This document shows, in pieces, positions 35,064 to 44,782 of a stretch of DNA of 64,000 nt. The number at the start of each line of letters is the position of its first letter. Position 1 is the stretch's first letter. The notes beneath the pieces were generated by a model that was given only the letters and a program-made list of their open reading frames with translations, was not told where the DNA came from and searched no databases. Source of the DNA: Rheinheimera sp. Lineage in GTDB: Bacteria > Pseudomonadota > Gammaproteobacteria > Enterobacterales > Alteromonadaceae. The position numbers and the translations under genes were made by a program. Location: positions 186,001 to 250,000 of the forward strand of contig NZ_JAUYGV010000009.1 in the NCBI RefSeq assembly GCF_030690345.1, in the 5' to 3' direction.

Positions 35064-35798
35064 TTATTGGCCTGCGGCCTGACGCAAAGCAGCTTCTTGC
35101 CGGACGGGCGTGCCGTCGGCATCCAAAATGCGACCATCGAGTAAGTGCAGTTTGCGGCTTGCCATATCAGCATAACGCGGGTCGTGCGTTACCATACACA
35201 AGGTAGTGCCGTTGCTGTTTAGCTCGCTTAGCATATCCATTACCGCATCACCGTTTTTAGAATCGAGGTTACCGGTAGGCTCATCAACCAACAACAGCGC
35301 CGGGTTGCCAACCAGGGCGCGGGCGATAGCAATACGTTGTTGCTGGCCACCGGATAACTGGTTTGGCCGGTGGCCGGCACGATGGCTCATATCCACGGTT
35401 TTTAAACACGCCATTACCCGGTCGTTAATCTCCGCTTTAGCCATACTCTGGCGGCGGTAACGCAGTGGCAGGGCGATGTTGTCAAATACCGTCAGCTCGT
35501 CAATCAGGTTAAATGACTGAAAGATAAAACCTATTTTCTCATTGCGGATAAAGGCGGCTTCACTGAGACTTAAACCGCTGACTTCCTGGCCTTCAATCTG
35601 GTAACTACCCGCGGTGGGCATATCCAGCAAGCCCAACAACGACAACAAAGTAGATTTGCCGCAGCCGGACGGGCCGCAAATAGATACGAAATCACCGGCA
35701 AAGATGTCCAGATCAATGCCGCGCAAGGCATGGGTTTCCATTTCATCGGTGGCAAATACCTTGGTAATACCCCGCATACTGATTTTTTGTTGCTGCAT
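35064..35798 (-). CDS. MacB/LolD-type ABC transporter ATPase
   Basis: ATP-binding subunit of 244 residues with Walker A GPSGCGKST (about residue 40), Q-loop FIFQSFNLIDELTVFDNI, signature LSGGQQQR, Walker B LLLVDEPTG and H-loop MVTHD. It has the typical length of stand-alone ATPases serving FtsX-type permeases. AAGGAAG precedes the ATG. It is the second gene in the efflux operon, after the HlyD-like gene and before the small membrane peptide and the two permeases. Confidence 0.93.
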   Translation of the reverse strand: MQQQKISMRGITKVFATDEMETHALRGIDLDIFAGDFVSICGPSGCGKSTLLSLLGLLDMPTAGSYQIEGQEVSGLSLSEAAFIRNEKIGFIFQSFNLIDELTVFDNIALPLRYRRQSMAKAEINDRVMACLKTVDMSHRAGHRPNQLSGGQQQRIAIARALVGNPALLLVDEPTGNLDSKNGDAVMDMLSELNSNGTTLCMVTHDPRYADMASRKLHLLDGRILDADGTPVRQEAALRQAAGQ

Positions 35799-35831
35799 TA
35801 TGCTTCCTTAATTTTTGTTTGTGCTGTGTGA

Positions 35832-37076
35832 CTACTGCAGTTGGATCAATTCAGCTTCCCGATACGTCGCCATATCAGACAGCACAAAGGTATCGCCTTG
35901 CTGCGCACCACTGGTAATTTGTAAAAACCGGCCGGCATCGTCACCAAACTGCAAGTCAGTGGCAGACAACACGCGGCCCTCATCGCTAACCTTAAATAAA
36001 CGGCTGCTGCTATGGCTTTGGGTATTCACCGGACTCTCCAGATACAAGGTGTCGGTTAGCTGAGCAGTGAAAATTTGTGCGTCTATATTCAGCTCCGGCC
36101 GCGCGGAGCCCGGTACACCTTCGGTAAAGGCCAGTTCTACTTCGATAGTGCCTTCGCGTACTTCCGGCGTAATACGGGTTACTACAGCAGCTACCCGTTC
36201 ACGCCGTGTATTAATTTGTGCCGTCTGGCCCACTTGCAGTTGCTCGGCGCGCGATTGTGATACCCGCACCAACGCCAGCAAATCTTTGTCACTGCCCACC
36301 AACGCCAGTTCCTGGCCGGCAGCCACACTTTGCCCCAGCTCAACCGGTAACCGCTGTAATACACCGGCCATACCGGCGCGTACCGTTAAGCGCTCGGCCC
36401 GTTGTTGCATAGTGTGATAGCGGGTGCGGCTTTGGTTAATTTGCTCTTGCTGAATAATCTCAGCCTGGGTAATCACCTCGTCTAATTGCTGCAGCCGTTG
36501 CTGCTGCAAATCCAGCCGTTGTTGCATTTGTTGTTGCTGCAACACTGTGGTTTGATAGGTTAACGAGGATACTACGCCATCTTCCACCAGTTGCTGTTCG
36601 GCATTGCGCCTTAGGGTAACCATTTGTAAATTGGCATCCAGCTCGGCCTGCACCGACAGCTCGGCTAAACGCTCGCGCTGATTGGCCAGCTTTAACCGCT
36701 TCAGGTTGGCTTCTTCTTGTGATAACGCCATCGCTGCCGCTTCCACCTCCTGCAGTAATTCCGGGTTACTCAGCTGCAGGATAATGCTGTCTGCGCTAAC
36801 CTGTGCACCCGGCCTTAGCAGTACTTGTTGCACGGTAGCGCTGGTAAGCGCGGTGAGCAGGGTTTGTTTGTCTGAGCGCAGTACACCATAAGCATCGACA
36901 CTAATTTGCAAATCGCCGCGCTGTACCTGCGCCAACAGTAAACCGGCGCGGTCTATTTTATGCTGATAGCCGGGTGAGGCCCACAAGCTGCCCAACAACG
37001 CCAGACTGGCCAGGGCGCTAAGCACCAGCAGTGGCTTTTGCCAGCGTGGTTTAGTGGTTACTTTTTTTACGTCCAT
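35832..37076 (-). CDS. HlyD/MacA-like periplasmic adaptor (membrane fusion protein)
   Basis: Protein of 414 residues with an N-terminal membrane anchor (PLLVLSALASLALLGSLWA), biotinyl-lipoyl-like half motifs, a long alpha-hairpin coiled coil (about residues 100-215, Gln-rich, for example QRLDLQQQRLQQLDEVITQA) and beta-barrel domains. ATG 37076 is preferred; the longer frame from 37136 would start inside the sigma-54 promoter. It should link the inner-membrane permeases to an outer-membrane channel, which is not encoded here. First gene of the operon, preceded by a sigma-54 promoter. Confidence 0.88.
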   Translation of the reverse strand: MDVKKVTTKPRWQKPLLVLSALASLALLGSLWASPGYQHKIDRAGLLLAQVQRGDLQISVDAYGVLRSDKQTLLTALTSATVQQVLLRPGAQVSADSIILQLSNPELLQEVEAAAMALSQEEANLKRLKLANQRERLAELSVQAELDANLQMVTLRRNAEQQLVEDGVVSSLTYQTTVLQQQQMQQRLDLQQQRLQQLDEVITQAEIIQQEQINQSRTRYHTMQQRAERLTVRAGMAGVLQRLPVELGQSVAAGQELALVGSDKDLLALVRVSQSRAEQLQVGQTAQINTRRERVAAVVTRITPEVREGTIEVELAFTEGVPGSARPELNIDAQIFTAQLTDTLYLESPVNTQSHSSSRLFKVSDEGRVLSATDLQFGDDAGRFLQITSGAQQGDTFVLSDMATYREAELIQLQ

Positions 37077-37131
37077 TGGTAGTTCTCTGTAGTGACAACC
37101 GGCAGAGTTCGGTATCTGCCTGCCATTACAC

Positions 37132-37147
37132 AGCAACGCTTATGCCA
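37132..37147 (-). promoter_or_regulatory. Sigma-54 (-24/-12) promoter of the efflux operon
   Basis: On the minus strand TGGCAT-N5-TTGCT matches the sigma-54 consensus TGGCAC-N5-TTGCW with the invariant GG and GC in register. It lies 56 bases upstream of the adaptor ATG and 60-100 bases downstream of tandem palindromes, with an NtrC-type activator encoded nearby. Confidence 0.8.
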
Positions 37148-37209
37148 ACAAGATAAACTATTGATATATATTGATTAATACTATTTTCCAACCCCGGTAT
37201 CCGGCCAAA

Positions 37210-37247
37210 GCGTCCGGTTTCGGACGCACTATTCCGGTTTCGGACGC
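37210..37247. promoter_or_regulatory. Tandem palindromes, probable activator-binding sites (UAS)
   Basis: GCGTCCGGTTTCGGACGC (37210-37227) is a perfect 7-bp inverted repeat around GTTT. A second copy TTCCGGTTTCGGACGC (37232-37247) is spaced 22 bases, two helical turns, centre to centre. The geometry upstream of a sigma-54 promoter is that of enhancer sites for the adjacent NtrC-type regulator. Confidence 0.75.
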
Positions 37248-37287
37248 CGATAGCAGATTAAACTGCCGGACTAAACTGCAGACAGTA

Positions 37288-38580
37288 TCAGCTGTTATGC
37301 CAGGGCAAGCTGATAGTGGCAGAGCAGCCCGGCTGGCCGTCGCTGCGCGGACTAAGGCTAAGCTCACCGGATAACTGGTGCACGATATTGCGGCACAGCT
37401 GCAACCCTATGCCCTGGCCCTGAGCTTTGGTGGTGTAAAACGGCACAAACAGGTCACGCGCATTGCTGATGCCGTGCCCCAGGTCGCTGACGCTGATCTG
37501 CAACTGGTTGTGTTGACGGGCAAAGTGCAACAGCACGGTACCCGGCGGGCTGCCGGCTTCAATGGCGTTTTTAATCAGGTTAATCAGCACCTGCTGTAAT
37601 AAAGTGGCGTCGGCATAAAACTGCAGGCTCAGTCCGCTGGCCTGCAGTGCGGCGTCGCTGAATAACGGCTGCAACACTGCAAACAGATCCGCCGCGCACA
37701 GCGGCTGCAGATTAATACTCAGCGGTTTATTCAACTCGCTGTAACGGCTGACAAAATCCTGCAGATGCTGGCTACGCTGGCGGATCACATTTAATGCATC
37801 CTGTTCACGGCCCGGTGCCAGTTTATGCTGTAGGTGCTCTGACAGTGCCAGCACCGGCGTTAAGGAATTGCGGATCTCATGGCTGAGCACCCGTATTAAC
37901 TGTTGCCAGGCTGCTAACTCGGTATCACGCAGCGCCGCCTGAATATTAATAAACACCAGCAACTGGTGGCGCTGACCCTGGTCCATAAAGCGGCTGTGGC
38001 GGATTTGCCACTGACGCTGGCGCTCAGTGTCGGCAAAGTGCCATTGTGGTTCGCTGCATAAACCGAGTAATTCCGCCGAAGCTTTACGCATACCTTGCCA
38101 GGGTTGGCCAAACAAGCTTTGAAACTCGTTGTTGGCGTAACTGAGCTGTAACTTGTGATCGAATACCAGAATGGGTGTGTTCAGTTGATCAATCAGCCGG
38201 TACAACAAAAACTGCTGTTCATCAAAGAAGCTTTTACGCTGTTGCAACACGCTGCTCAGCTGATGCAGTTGCTGCTGAAAGATAGCCGCAATGCCACTTT
38301 GATAGGCCGCTTTAGCCTGCAGGCTGTAATCCTGGTTATGCATCGCCTCCAGTTGCACACTGGCGCGGTTAAACGCCGCCAGCATTTGTTTGCGCCTGGC
38401 AAATTGCCACTTGTTCAGCAGCAGCCAGGCCGCTGATAACAGCAGCCACAGCCACCATTGGCTAAACCATAACCCCGCCAGCACAACGGCTGCCAGCGAA
38501 CAAAAAAGTAAGGCAAAGCAGTGCCATAAGCTGTGGCGCTCCAGCGAGGCGCCGCTGCCGCGGTTATTTATCGAGACCAT
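37288..38580 (-). CDS. Sensor histidine kinase paired with NtrC-type regulator
   Basis: Kinase of 430 residues with two N-terminal membrane segments forming a hairpin with almost no periplasmic loop (ALLFCSLAAVVLAGLWF, WWLWLLLSAAWLLLNKW), a PAS-like domain (ILVFDHKLQLSYANNEFQSLF), H box LSHEIRNSLTPVLALSEHL, N box INLIKNAIEAG and glycine boxes DLGHGIS and GQGIGLQLCRNI. The tiny loop suggests intramembrane or cytoplasmic sensing. The start at ATG 38580 overlaps the end of the regulator gene by 17 bases. It is co-transcribed with the regulator and lies directly upstream of the efflux operon it probably controls. Confidence 0.88.
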   Translation of the reverse strand: MVSINNRGSGASLERHSLWHCFALLFCSLAAVVLAGLWFSQWWLWLLLSAAWLLLNKWQFARRKQMLAAFNRASVQLEAMHNQDYSLQAKAAYQSGIAAIFQQQLHQLSSVLQQRKSFFDEQQFLLYRLIDQLNTPILVFDHKLQLSYANNEFQSLFGQPWQGMRKASAELLGLCSEPQWHFADTERQRQWQIRHSRFMDQGQRHQLLVFINIQAALRDTELAAWQQLIRVLSHEIRNSLTPVLALSEHLQHKLAPGREQDALNVIRQRSQHLQDFVSRYSELNKPLSINLQPLCAADLFAVLQPLFSDAALQASGLSLQFYADATLLQQVLINLIKNAIEAGSPPGTVLLHFARQHNQLQISVSDLGHGISNARDLFVPFYTTKAQGQGIGLQLCRNIVHQLSGELSLSPRSDGQPGCSATISLPWHNS

Positions 38581-39955
38581 ATTTATCCAGCCGCCGGTAC
38601 AAAGAAGATTTGGTAATACCCAGTATCTCTGCCGCACGCTGCTTATTGCCCGGGCACTGCGCCAGCGCCTGGCGGATCAGCTGCAGTTCTGCTTGCTCCA
38701 GTGTCATTTGCTCAAGTGTTATTGGCGCCGGCTGGCCGCCGGCACTTTGGCCCGGTACCGCGCCAGACAGCGCCAGATCCGTTGTGCTGATTTGTTGTTG
38801 CCGGCATAACAGTACCGCGCGTTCAATAACATGGCTAAGCTCGCGCACGTTGCCGGGCCAGGCATACTGGCGCAGGACGCTTTCGGCCCCGGCAGATAAT
38901 TGCAGCCCGTGCTTTTGGTAGTGTGCACCGTGGCGTTGCAAGAAATACCGGCACAGCGGCACTATGTCATCCGGCCGTTGCCGCAGCGGCGGTACACAAA
39001 ACTGCAGTGTATTCAGCCGGTAAAATAAATCCTGGCGAAACTGTGCAGTGCCAATCAGCGCGGCAAAATCGGCGTTACTGGCGCTGATCAGCCGCACATT
39101 GGCCTGCTCGGTCACGCTACTGCCCACTACTTCATACTGGCCGGACTCCAACACCCGCAATAACTTGGCCTGCTGGTTCAGCGGCAGATTAGCAATTTCA
39201 TCAAGAAACAGCGTGCCACCCTGCGCCAGCGCGAAGCGGCCGGCGCGGGCTTCTTTGGCATCAGTAAAGGCGCCTTTTTTATGGCCGAACATCTCGCTTT
39301 CAAACAGGCTGTCAACGATGGCGCCCATATTTACGCTGATAAAGGGCGCATTGGCGCGCTGCGATTTGTTATGGATAAACTGCGCCAGTTGGGTTTTTCC
39401 GGTGCCGTTTTCCCCGGTAAGCAAAATATTGGCCTCACTGCACGCCACTTCACTAAGCTGTTGCAGCAGGCGCTGCATGCTCTCGCTGTGCGCCAGTAGC
39501 GGGCTGCCGGGATCCGCTAAGGCAGCAGACAGTTGTTTATTATGTTGCTGTAAGCGCGCCAGCTTCAGTTGCTGCAGGATCACCTGCACCAGCCGTTGGT
39601 TATGCCATGGCTTTTCAATAAAATCAGCAGCGCCCAGCTGCATGGCCTGCACTACCAGGGTGGTATTCGACCAGGCTGTCATCGCCACCAGCGGAATTTT
39701 ACTGCCCTGTTGCTGTAGCCAACGCAGAAACTGCAAGCCTTCCTCCCCCGAGGTGGTGTCGAGGCTGAAATTCATATCCAGCAGGATCAGATCGGCACTA
39801 TTTTCACTGGCATCACTCTGGCTAAGCCAGGCCATGGCTTGCATGGGGTTTTCCAGTTCCACCACGCTAAAGCCGGCATCTTCCAGCACAAAACGGGCAG
39901 AAAAGCGGATTTCCTTATTATCTTCAACAACTAAAATGGTTGCCTGCATCGGCAT
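38564..39955 (-). CDS. NtrC-family sigma-54-dependent response regulator
   Basis: Regulator of 463 residues: receiver domain (about 1-125, phospho-Asp in LILLDMNFSLDT), AAA+ domain with Walker A GENGTGKT, a GAFTDA loop in place of GAFTGA (KKGAFTDAKEA), Walker B GGTLFLDEIANL and arginine-finger region, then a Fis-type helix-turn-helix (NKQRAAEILGITKSSLYRRLDKYG). The GAFT part needed for contact with sigma-54 is kept. It should bind the palindromes at 37210-37247 and activate the -24/-12 promoter at 37132-37147. Confidence 0.93.
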   Translation of the reverse strand: MPMQATILVVEDNKEIRFSARFVLEDAGFSVVELENPMQAMAWLSQSDASENSADLILLDMNFSLDTTSGEEGLQFLRWLQQQGSKIPLVAMTAWSNTTLVVQAMQLGAADFIEKPWHNQRLVQVILQQLKLARLQQHNKQLSAALADPGSPLLAHSESMQRLLQQLSEVACSEANILLTGENGTGKTQLAQFIHNKSQRANAPFISVNMGAIVDSLFESEMFGHKKGAFTDAKEARAGRFALAQGGTLFLDEIANLPLNQQAKLLRVLESGQYEVVGSSVTEQANVRLISASNADFAALIGTAQFRQDLFYRLNTLQFCVPPLRQRPDDIVPLCRYFLQRHGAHYQKHGLQLSAGAESVLRQYAWPGNVRELSHVIERAVLLCRQQQISTTDLALSGAVPGQSAGGQPAPITLEQMTLEQAELQLIRQALAQCPGNKQRAAEILGITKSSLYRRLDKYGLDK

Positions 39956-40057
39956 GTCCTTATCTGTGGGCGCGCGCCGCCATACAATAAACGCAAAGCT
40001 TAGCTATCGCCAGCAGCGGTTAATATTTGGCAGCAGGTTTTTTCTTGTTGTTGCATA

Positions 40058-40073
40058 GTGTATATTTGTACAG
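40058..40073 (+). promoter_or_regulatory. LexA (SOS) box of uvrA
   Basis: GTGTATATTTGTACAG fits CTG-N10-CAG apart from the first base, with the expected AT-alternating core. It lies 82 bases before the uvrA ATG, in keeping with SOS control of uvrA in related bacteria. Confidence 0.7.
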
Positions 40074-40154
40074 TTTTGCGCAGTTACTGCTGCGCCCGAA
40101 GAACTGAAAGCAGGCTCAGCACGTAAGCACAGGCGCGATTAAGCTGGAGTAATA

Positions 40155-42977
40155 ATGGACAAAATTGATATCCGCGGGGCCCGTACCCACAACCTGAAAA
40201 ACATCTCGCTGACCATTCCGCGCGATAAACTGATTGTGATCACCGGCTTATCCGGTTCCGGCAAGTCGTCGCTGGCGTTTGATACGCTGTATGCCGAAGG
40301 CCAGCGCCGTTATGTTGAGTCGTTATCGGCTTATGCGCGACAGTTTTTAAGTTTAATGGAAAAGCCCGATGTCGATCATATCGAAGGCTTATCACCGGCC
40401 ATTTCGATTGAGCAAAAATCCACTTCGCACAACCCACGCTCTACTGTCGGCACCATTACCGAAATTTACGATTACCTGCGCCTGCTGTTTGCCCGCGTCG
40501 GCGAGCCGCGCTGCCCCACTCATGATTTACCGCTGGCGGCACAAACCATCAGTGAAATGGTCGACAAAGTTACCGCCTTCCCCGAAGGCACCAAATTAAT
40601 GGTGCTGGCGCCGGTGGTGCAGGAGCGCAAAGGCGAACACGTAAAAACGCTGGAAACCTTAGCCGCCCAAGGTTATATCCGCGCGCGGATCGACGGCGAA
40701 GTGTGTGATTTATCCGACCCACCAACGCTCGACTTACACAAAAAGCACACCATTGAAGTGGTGATCGACCGGATTAAAGTACGCGATGATGTAAAAACGC
40801 GTTTGGCCGAATCGTTTGAAACCGCGCTGGCGTTATCCGGCGGCGTGGCCAAAGTGGCACTGATGGACGAACCGGATGCTGCCGAGTTGGTGTTTTCGGC
40901 CAACTTTGCCTGCCCCAGCTGTGGTTATTCGATGGTGGAGCTGGAACCGCGGCTGTTTTCGTTTAATAACCCGGCCGGTGCCTGCCCCAGCTGCGACGGC
41001 CTGGGCGTAAAGCAATACTTTGACCCGAATAAAGTCATTGTCAGCGCCGAATTAAGCCTGAGCGGCGGCGCGATACGCGGCTGGGATAAGCGTAATTTTT
41101 ATTACTTCCAGATGCTGAAATCCTTAGCCGATCACTACGGTTTTGCGCTGGATGTACCCTTTAACAGCCTGAGCCAACAGCAGCAGGACGCTATTTTGCG
41201 CGGCAGCGGCAAAACGGTAATTGATTTCAAATACCTAAACGATCGCGGCGACATTGTGCAACGTAGCCACCCGTTTGAAGGCATTTTACCAAACATGGAA
41301 CGGCGCTATCGCGAAACGGAGTCAAACTCGGTGCGCGAAGAGCTGAGTAAATACCTGGCGCATCAGGCCTGCCCGGGGTGTAACGGCACCCGCTTACGCG
41401 AAGAAGCCCGCCACGTGTTTATCGGCCAGACTAACCTGCCGCAAATTGTCGAGCTGTCGATTGGCGATTGTATGGTATTTTTCCAGCAACTGGCCCTCAC
41501 CGGCCAGCGCGCGCAAATTGCCGAAAAAGTATTAAAAGAAATTCAGGACCGCTTGAGCTTTTTGGTTAACGTTGGCCTGAACTATCTTAACCTGTCACGC
41601 AGCGCCGAAACCTTATCAGGCGGCGAAGCACAGCGTATTCGCCTGGCCAGCCAGATTGGTGCCGGTTTAGTCGGCGTAATGTATGTGCTGGACGAACCCT
41701 CTATTGGTTTACACCAGCGCGATAACGACCGCCTGCTTGGCACCCTGCGCCACCTGCGCGATCTGGGTAATACTGTGATCGTGGTAGAACACGATGAAGA
41801 CGCAGTGCGAATGGCAGACCATATTATCGATATCGGCCCGGGTGCCGGTGTACATGGCGGTAATATTGTGGCTCAAGGCACCCTGGCACAGGTAATGGCG
41901 GCGCCGGACTCCTTAACCGGCCAGTATTTATCCGGTACGCGTAAAATAGAGGTGCCGAAAAAGCGCCACAAACCGGGCAAAAAATGGCTGGAGGTATTAG
42001 GCGCTACCGGCAATAACTTAAAAGAGGTCGACGCGGCAATTCCATTTGGCCTGATGACCTGTATTACCGGGGTATCCGGCTCGGGTAAATCGACGCTGAT
42101 CAACGATACGCTGTTTCGGGTGGCGCACCGCGTATTGAATAAAGGCGAGGGTAATGATCCGGCGCCGCATCGCGCGATTAAAGGCTTGGATCATTTTGAT
42201 AAAGTGATCGACATCGACCAGAGTCCGATAGGCCGTACACCGCGCTCCAATGCCGCTACCTACACAGGTATTTTTACTGCGGTGCGCGAGCTGTTTGCCG
42301 CTACTCAGGAATCGCGCTCACGCGGTTATCAGGTCGGGCGTTTTAGCTTTAACGTTAAAGGCGGCCGCTGCGAAGCCTGCCAGGGTGATGGCGTTATTAA
42401 GGTAGAAATGCACTTTTTACCTGACGTGTACGTGCCGTGCGATGTGTGTAAAAGCAAACGCTATAACCGCGAAACGCTGGAGATAAAATACAAAGGCAAA
42501 AGTATCCATGAAGTGCTGGATATGACAGTGGAAGATGCGTTGGCTTACTTTGAAGCCATACCGGCGATTAACCGCAAGCTGCAAACGCTGATGGATGTTG
42601 GCTTGTCGTATATAAAACTGGGCCAGTCGGCGACGACGTTGTCCGGCGGTGAAGCGCAAAGGGTAAAACTGGCGCGTGAGCTGAGCAAACGCGATACCGG
42701 TAAAACGCTGTACATACTGGACGAGCCCACCACCGGCCTGCATTTTTACGACATTCAGCAACTGCTGAACGTACTGCACCGGCTGCGCGATCACGGTAAC
42801 AGTATCGTCGTTATTGAACATAACCTGGATGTGATCAAAACCGCCGATTGGATTATCGACCTCGGTCCGGAAGGTGGCAGCGGCGGTGGTGAAATTCTGA
42901 TCGCCGGCACACCGGAGCAGGTAGCAGCTTGTGACAAGTCCTATACCGGGCATTACCTGAAACCGCTGTTGGTTTAA
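40155..42977 (+). CDS. uvrA: Excinuclease ABC subunit A
   Basis: Damage-recognition ATPase of nucleotide excision repair, 940 residues, the normal length. It has two ABC-type modules: Walker [16 protein letters not shown] near the N terminus and [13 protein letters not shown] in the second half, signatures [12 protein letters not shown] and [12 protein letters not shown], and Walker B regions ending DEPSIGLH and DEPTTGLHF. Zinc-binding cysteine pairs occur as CPSCG...CPSCDG and CEACQGDG...CDVC. GGAG precedes the ATG. It acts with UvrB and UvrC encoded elsewhere and is probably SOS-induced. Confidence 0.98.
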   Translation: MDKIDIRGARTHNLKNISLTIPRDKLIVITGLSGSGKSSLAFDTLYAEGQRRYVESLSAYARQFLSLMEKPDVDHIEGLSPAISIEQKSTSHNPRSTVGTITEIYDYLRLLFARVGEPRCPTHDLPLAAQTISEMVDKVTAFPEGTKLMVLAPVVQERKGEHVKTLETLAAQGYIRARIDGEVCDLSDPPTLDLHKKHTIEVVIDRIKVRDDVKTRLAESFETALALSGGVAKVALMDEPDAAELVFSANFACPSCGYSMVELEPRLFSFNNPAGACPSCDGLGVKQYFDPNKVIVSAELSLSGGAIRGWDKRNFYYFQMLKSLADHYGFALDVPFNSLSQQQQDAILRGSGKTVIDFKYLNDRGDIVQRSHPFEGILPNMERRYRETESNSVREELSKYLAHQACPGCNGTRLREEARHVFIGQTNLPQIVELSIGDCMVFFQQLALTGQRAQIAEKVLKEIQDRLSFLVNVGLNYLNLSRSAETLSGGEAQRIRLASQIGAGLVGVMYVLDEPSIGLHQRDNDRLLGTLRHLRDLGNTVIVVEHDEDAVRMADHIIDIGPGAGVHGGNIVAQGTLAQVMAAPDSLTGQYLSGTRKIEVPKKRHKPGKKWLEVLGATGNNLKEVDAAIPFGLMTCITGVSGSGKSTLINDTLFRVAHRVLNKGEGNDPAPHRAIKGLDHFDKVIDIDQSPIGRTPRSNAATYTGIFTAVRELFAATQESRSRGYQVGRFSFNVKGGRCEACQGDGVIKVEMHFLPDVYVPCDVCKSKRYNRETLEIKYKGKSIHEVLDMTVEDALAYFEAIPAINRKLQTLMDVGLSYIKLGQSATTLSGGEAQRVKLARELSKRDTGKTLYILDEPTTGLHFYDIQQLLNVLHRLRDHGNSIVVIEHNLDVIKTADWIIDLGPEGGSGGGEILIAGTPEQVAACDKSYTGHYLKPLLV

Positions 42978-43011
42978 GGTGCTATCTGAGTGGCGGGCAA
43001 AAAATACACAA

Positions 43012-43040
43012 TTGCAAAAGTCCCATAATGGGACTATGAT
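43012..43040 (+). promoter_or_regulatory. higBA promoter with embedded palindromic operator
   Basis: TTGCAA (43012-43017) and TATGAT (43035-43040) are 17 bases apart. The spacer is filled by the perfect palindrome AGTCCCATAATGGGACT (43019-43035), a natural operator for the HigA antitoxin. Transcription would start about seven bases after the -10, at or next to the toxin ATG (43047). Confidence 0.8.
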
Positions 43041-43046
43041 TGCGCT

Positions 43047-43349
43047 ATGAGAATCATTGCACTCTCTACGTTAAAAGCGTTCTGGCAGGATAAGCCGGAA
43101 TATAGCGATGCCAAGGAGCCTATTCTTGCCTGGCATCGCCACGTATTAAAAGCAGACTGGCATTCGCCTGTAGATGTAAAACAGGATTTCAGACATGCCA
43201 GTATTCTCAAAGACGGCAGAGTGGTATTCAACATAGCCGGTAATAAATACCGGCTGGTGGTTTGGATTAACTATGCCTACAAAGTCGTTTATGTGCGGTT
43301 TGTTGGTACTCACAGCCAGTATGATCAGATTGATGTGCAAACCATATAA
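43047..43349 (+). CDS. higB: HigB-family mRNA interferase toxin
   Basis: RelE/HigB-superfamily toxin of 100 residues, which cleaves mRNA on the ribosome. The family start MRIIALSTLKAFWQ, central KQDFRHASILKDGRVVFNIAGNKYR region and C-terminal YVRFVGTHSQYDQID are typical. Toxin precedes antitoxin, the HigBA order. There is no ribosome site before the ATG, and the promoter places the transcript start at the start codon, so the mRNA may be leaderless. The module sits just after uvrA. Confidence 0.93.
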   Translation: MRIIALSTLKAFWQDKPEYSDAKEPILAWHRHVLKADWHSPVDVKQDFRHASILKDGRVVFNIAGNKYRLVVWINYAYKVVYVRFVGTHSQYDQIDVQTI

Positions 43350-43363
43350 CTGCCGGAGCAGCA

Positions 43364-43732
43364 ATGATGGATATTAAACCTATCAGAAATGAAGCCGACT
43401 ACCGGGCGGCGTTGCAGGAAGTTGAACAACTGATGCTGGCACAGCCGGATACGCCAGAAGGCGAGAAGCTGGATGTAATGGTTACGCTGATTGAAGCCTA
43501 CGAAGCAAAGCACTTCCCTATGGACTTTCCAGACCCTGTTGAGGCCATTAAGTTTGAAATGGAGCGCAAAGGTTTAACGGTAAAAGATCTGGAACCAATG
43601 ATCGGCAAAAGTAACCGGGTTTATGAGATTTTAAATTACAAACGCTCACTAACCTTAAAAATGATTTGGCGTCTGCACGAAGGTCTGGGTATTCCGGCAG
43701 AATCGCTGATTAAACCGCCGGCAAGTACCTAA
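43364..43732 (+). CDS. higA: HigA-family antitoxin with helix-turn-helix domain
   Basis: Antitoxin of 122 residues that neutralises HigB and represses the operon. The N-terminal region is acidic and helical; the C-terminal half is an XRE-like DNA-binding domain (VEAIKFEMERKGLTVKDLEP, IGKSNRVYEILNYKRSLTLKMIWRLHEGLGIPAESL). Two adjacent ATG codons (43364, 43367) follow a GGAGCAG ribosome site. It lies 14 bases behind the toxin gene. It should bind the palindrome in the promoter spacer. Confidence 0.93.
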   Translation: MMDIKPIRNEADYRAALQEVEQLMLAQPDTPEGEKLDVMVTLIEAYEAKHFPMDFPDPVEAIKFEMERKGLTVKDLEPMIGKSNRVYEILNYKRSLTLKMIWRLHEGLGIPAESLIKPPAST

Positions 43733-43756
43733 AGCCTTTGTTGGGATAACAAGCAT

Positions 43757-43785
43757 AAAAAAGGGGCAACTATTGTTGCCCCAAA
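43757..43785 (-). terminator. Terminator shared by higA and the porin gene
   Basis: Stem GGGGCAAC/GTTGCCCC around TATT. On the minus strand it is followed by six T and serves the porin gene; on the plus strand a shorter T-poor tail makes it a weaker stop for higBA. Confidence 0.8.
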
Positions 43786-43809
43786 ACACTCATGTAGCTA
43801 CCAAGGAAA

Positions 43810-44601
43810 TTAGAACTGGCCGTTTACGCCTAAGCTGTAAACTTTAGTATCAGAGCTGTCAGTGTTGCTGCCAAAGCCAGCCACTAATGCCCAGTTACGG
43901 TTAAAGAAGTGTTTCGCATTCAGGCTGTAGTCGTCCGCTTTATTGTAGCTAACGCCCACTGAAGTCATTTGAGAGAAGTAGTAGTCAGCTGCTGCGCCCC
44001 AGGTTGAGCTGCCGTCGTTGTCAGCTAATAACACGCCTACAGCGATATAGCGATCTTCGCCCAAGGCGGCAAAGTATTTGCTGCTTAAAGTGAAGAAATC
44101 AAACTCGTCGTCAACAGTGGCAGTAAAACCAACATAGTCGTTGCCTTGCAACTGGTGGTTGTAGCTACCTGAGAACAGGTAAGAGGTGCTGCCATCTTTT
44201 GGCTTAGTTGCTTCTGCACGTACAATAATATCGTCAGAAATCAGGTAACCAATACCTACTTTATTGCTGTAAAAGCCGCTGGTACGGCTGTGTTCTGCAG
44301 AAAACACTAATTTGTTATCAGCAAAGTATTCGCCGCCAACATTCCAGAAGTTACGATCGTAGCTGCGCTTAAAGCCAGCATCTACATTGCTGACTTTATT
44401 GATGTATTCAAATTGATCCAACGGGCCTAAGGTTTGTTTCTTATCGAAGAAATAAGTACCGTCCAGGTTCCAGTTGGTTTCGTTATCACCACTAACACGC
44501 ACGTGATCTGCAGTCAGGCCGGTGAATAATTGATATTCTTCCGCAGACAGTGCAGCAGAGGCAGTCAGTGCGATTACAGGTAATACATACTTTAACGTCA
44601 T
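43810..44601 (-). CDS. Putative outer-membrane porin
   Basis: Exported protein of 263 residues with a signal peptide (about 1-20, VIALTASAALSAEE). The mature part alternates polar and hydrophobic residues in many short strands (for example DYYFSQMTSVGVSYNKADDYSLNAKHF in structure) and ends in Phe (VNGQF), the outer-membrane barrel signature. It resembles uncharacterised putative porins of Alteromonadales. Substrate unknown. It stands alone with its own terminator. Confidence 0.7.
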   Translation of the reverse strand: MTLKYVLPVIALTASAALSAEEYQLFTGLTADHVRVSGDNETNWNLDGTYFFDKKQTLGPLDQFEYINKVSNVDAGFKRSYDRNFWNVGGEYFADNKLVFSAEHSRTSGFYSNKVGIGYLISDDIIVRAEATKPKDGSTSYLFSGSYNHQLQGNDYVGFTATVDDEFDFFTLSSKYFAALGEDRYIAVGVLLADNDGSSTWGAAADYYFSQMTSVGVSYNKADDYSLNAKHFFNRNWALVAGFGSNTDSSDTKVYSLGVNGQF

Positions 44602-44782
44602 TGTTTTATTTCCCTAAGTTTGGTCATTGCGGCGCGCATACTAGCGGCAGGAAATTTAAATGTAAATTAAAGTTCAATTAAAATTCACAAACACACACCG
44701 TTTGATTACTTTTAAAGCAAGAACTGGCGATAAATTCAGCAAAAGAATTGGCAATAAGGGCTACCAGGCTGGTAAAAGTGAA

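Noticed and set aside
38390-40058. Rightward frame of up to 336 codons opposite the NtrC-type regulator
   Set aside because: Its composition is dominated by Ser, Cys and Ala from the reverse of a GC-rich gene, and the opposite strand encodes a full AAA+ regulator.
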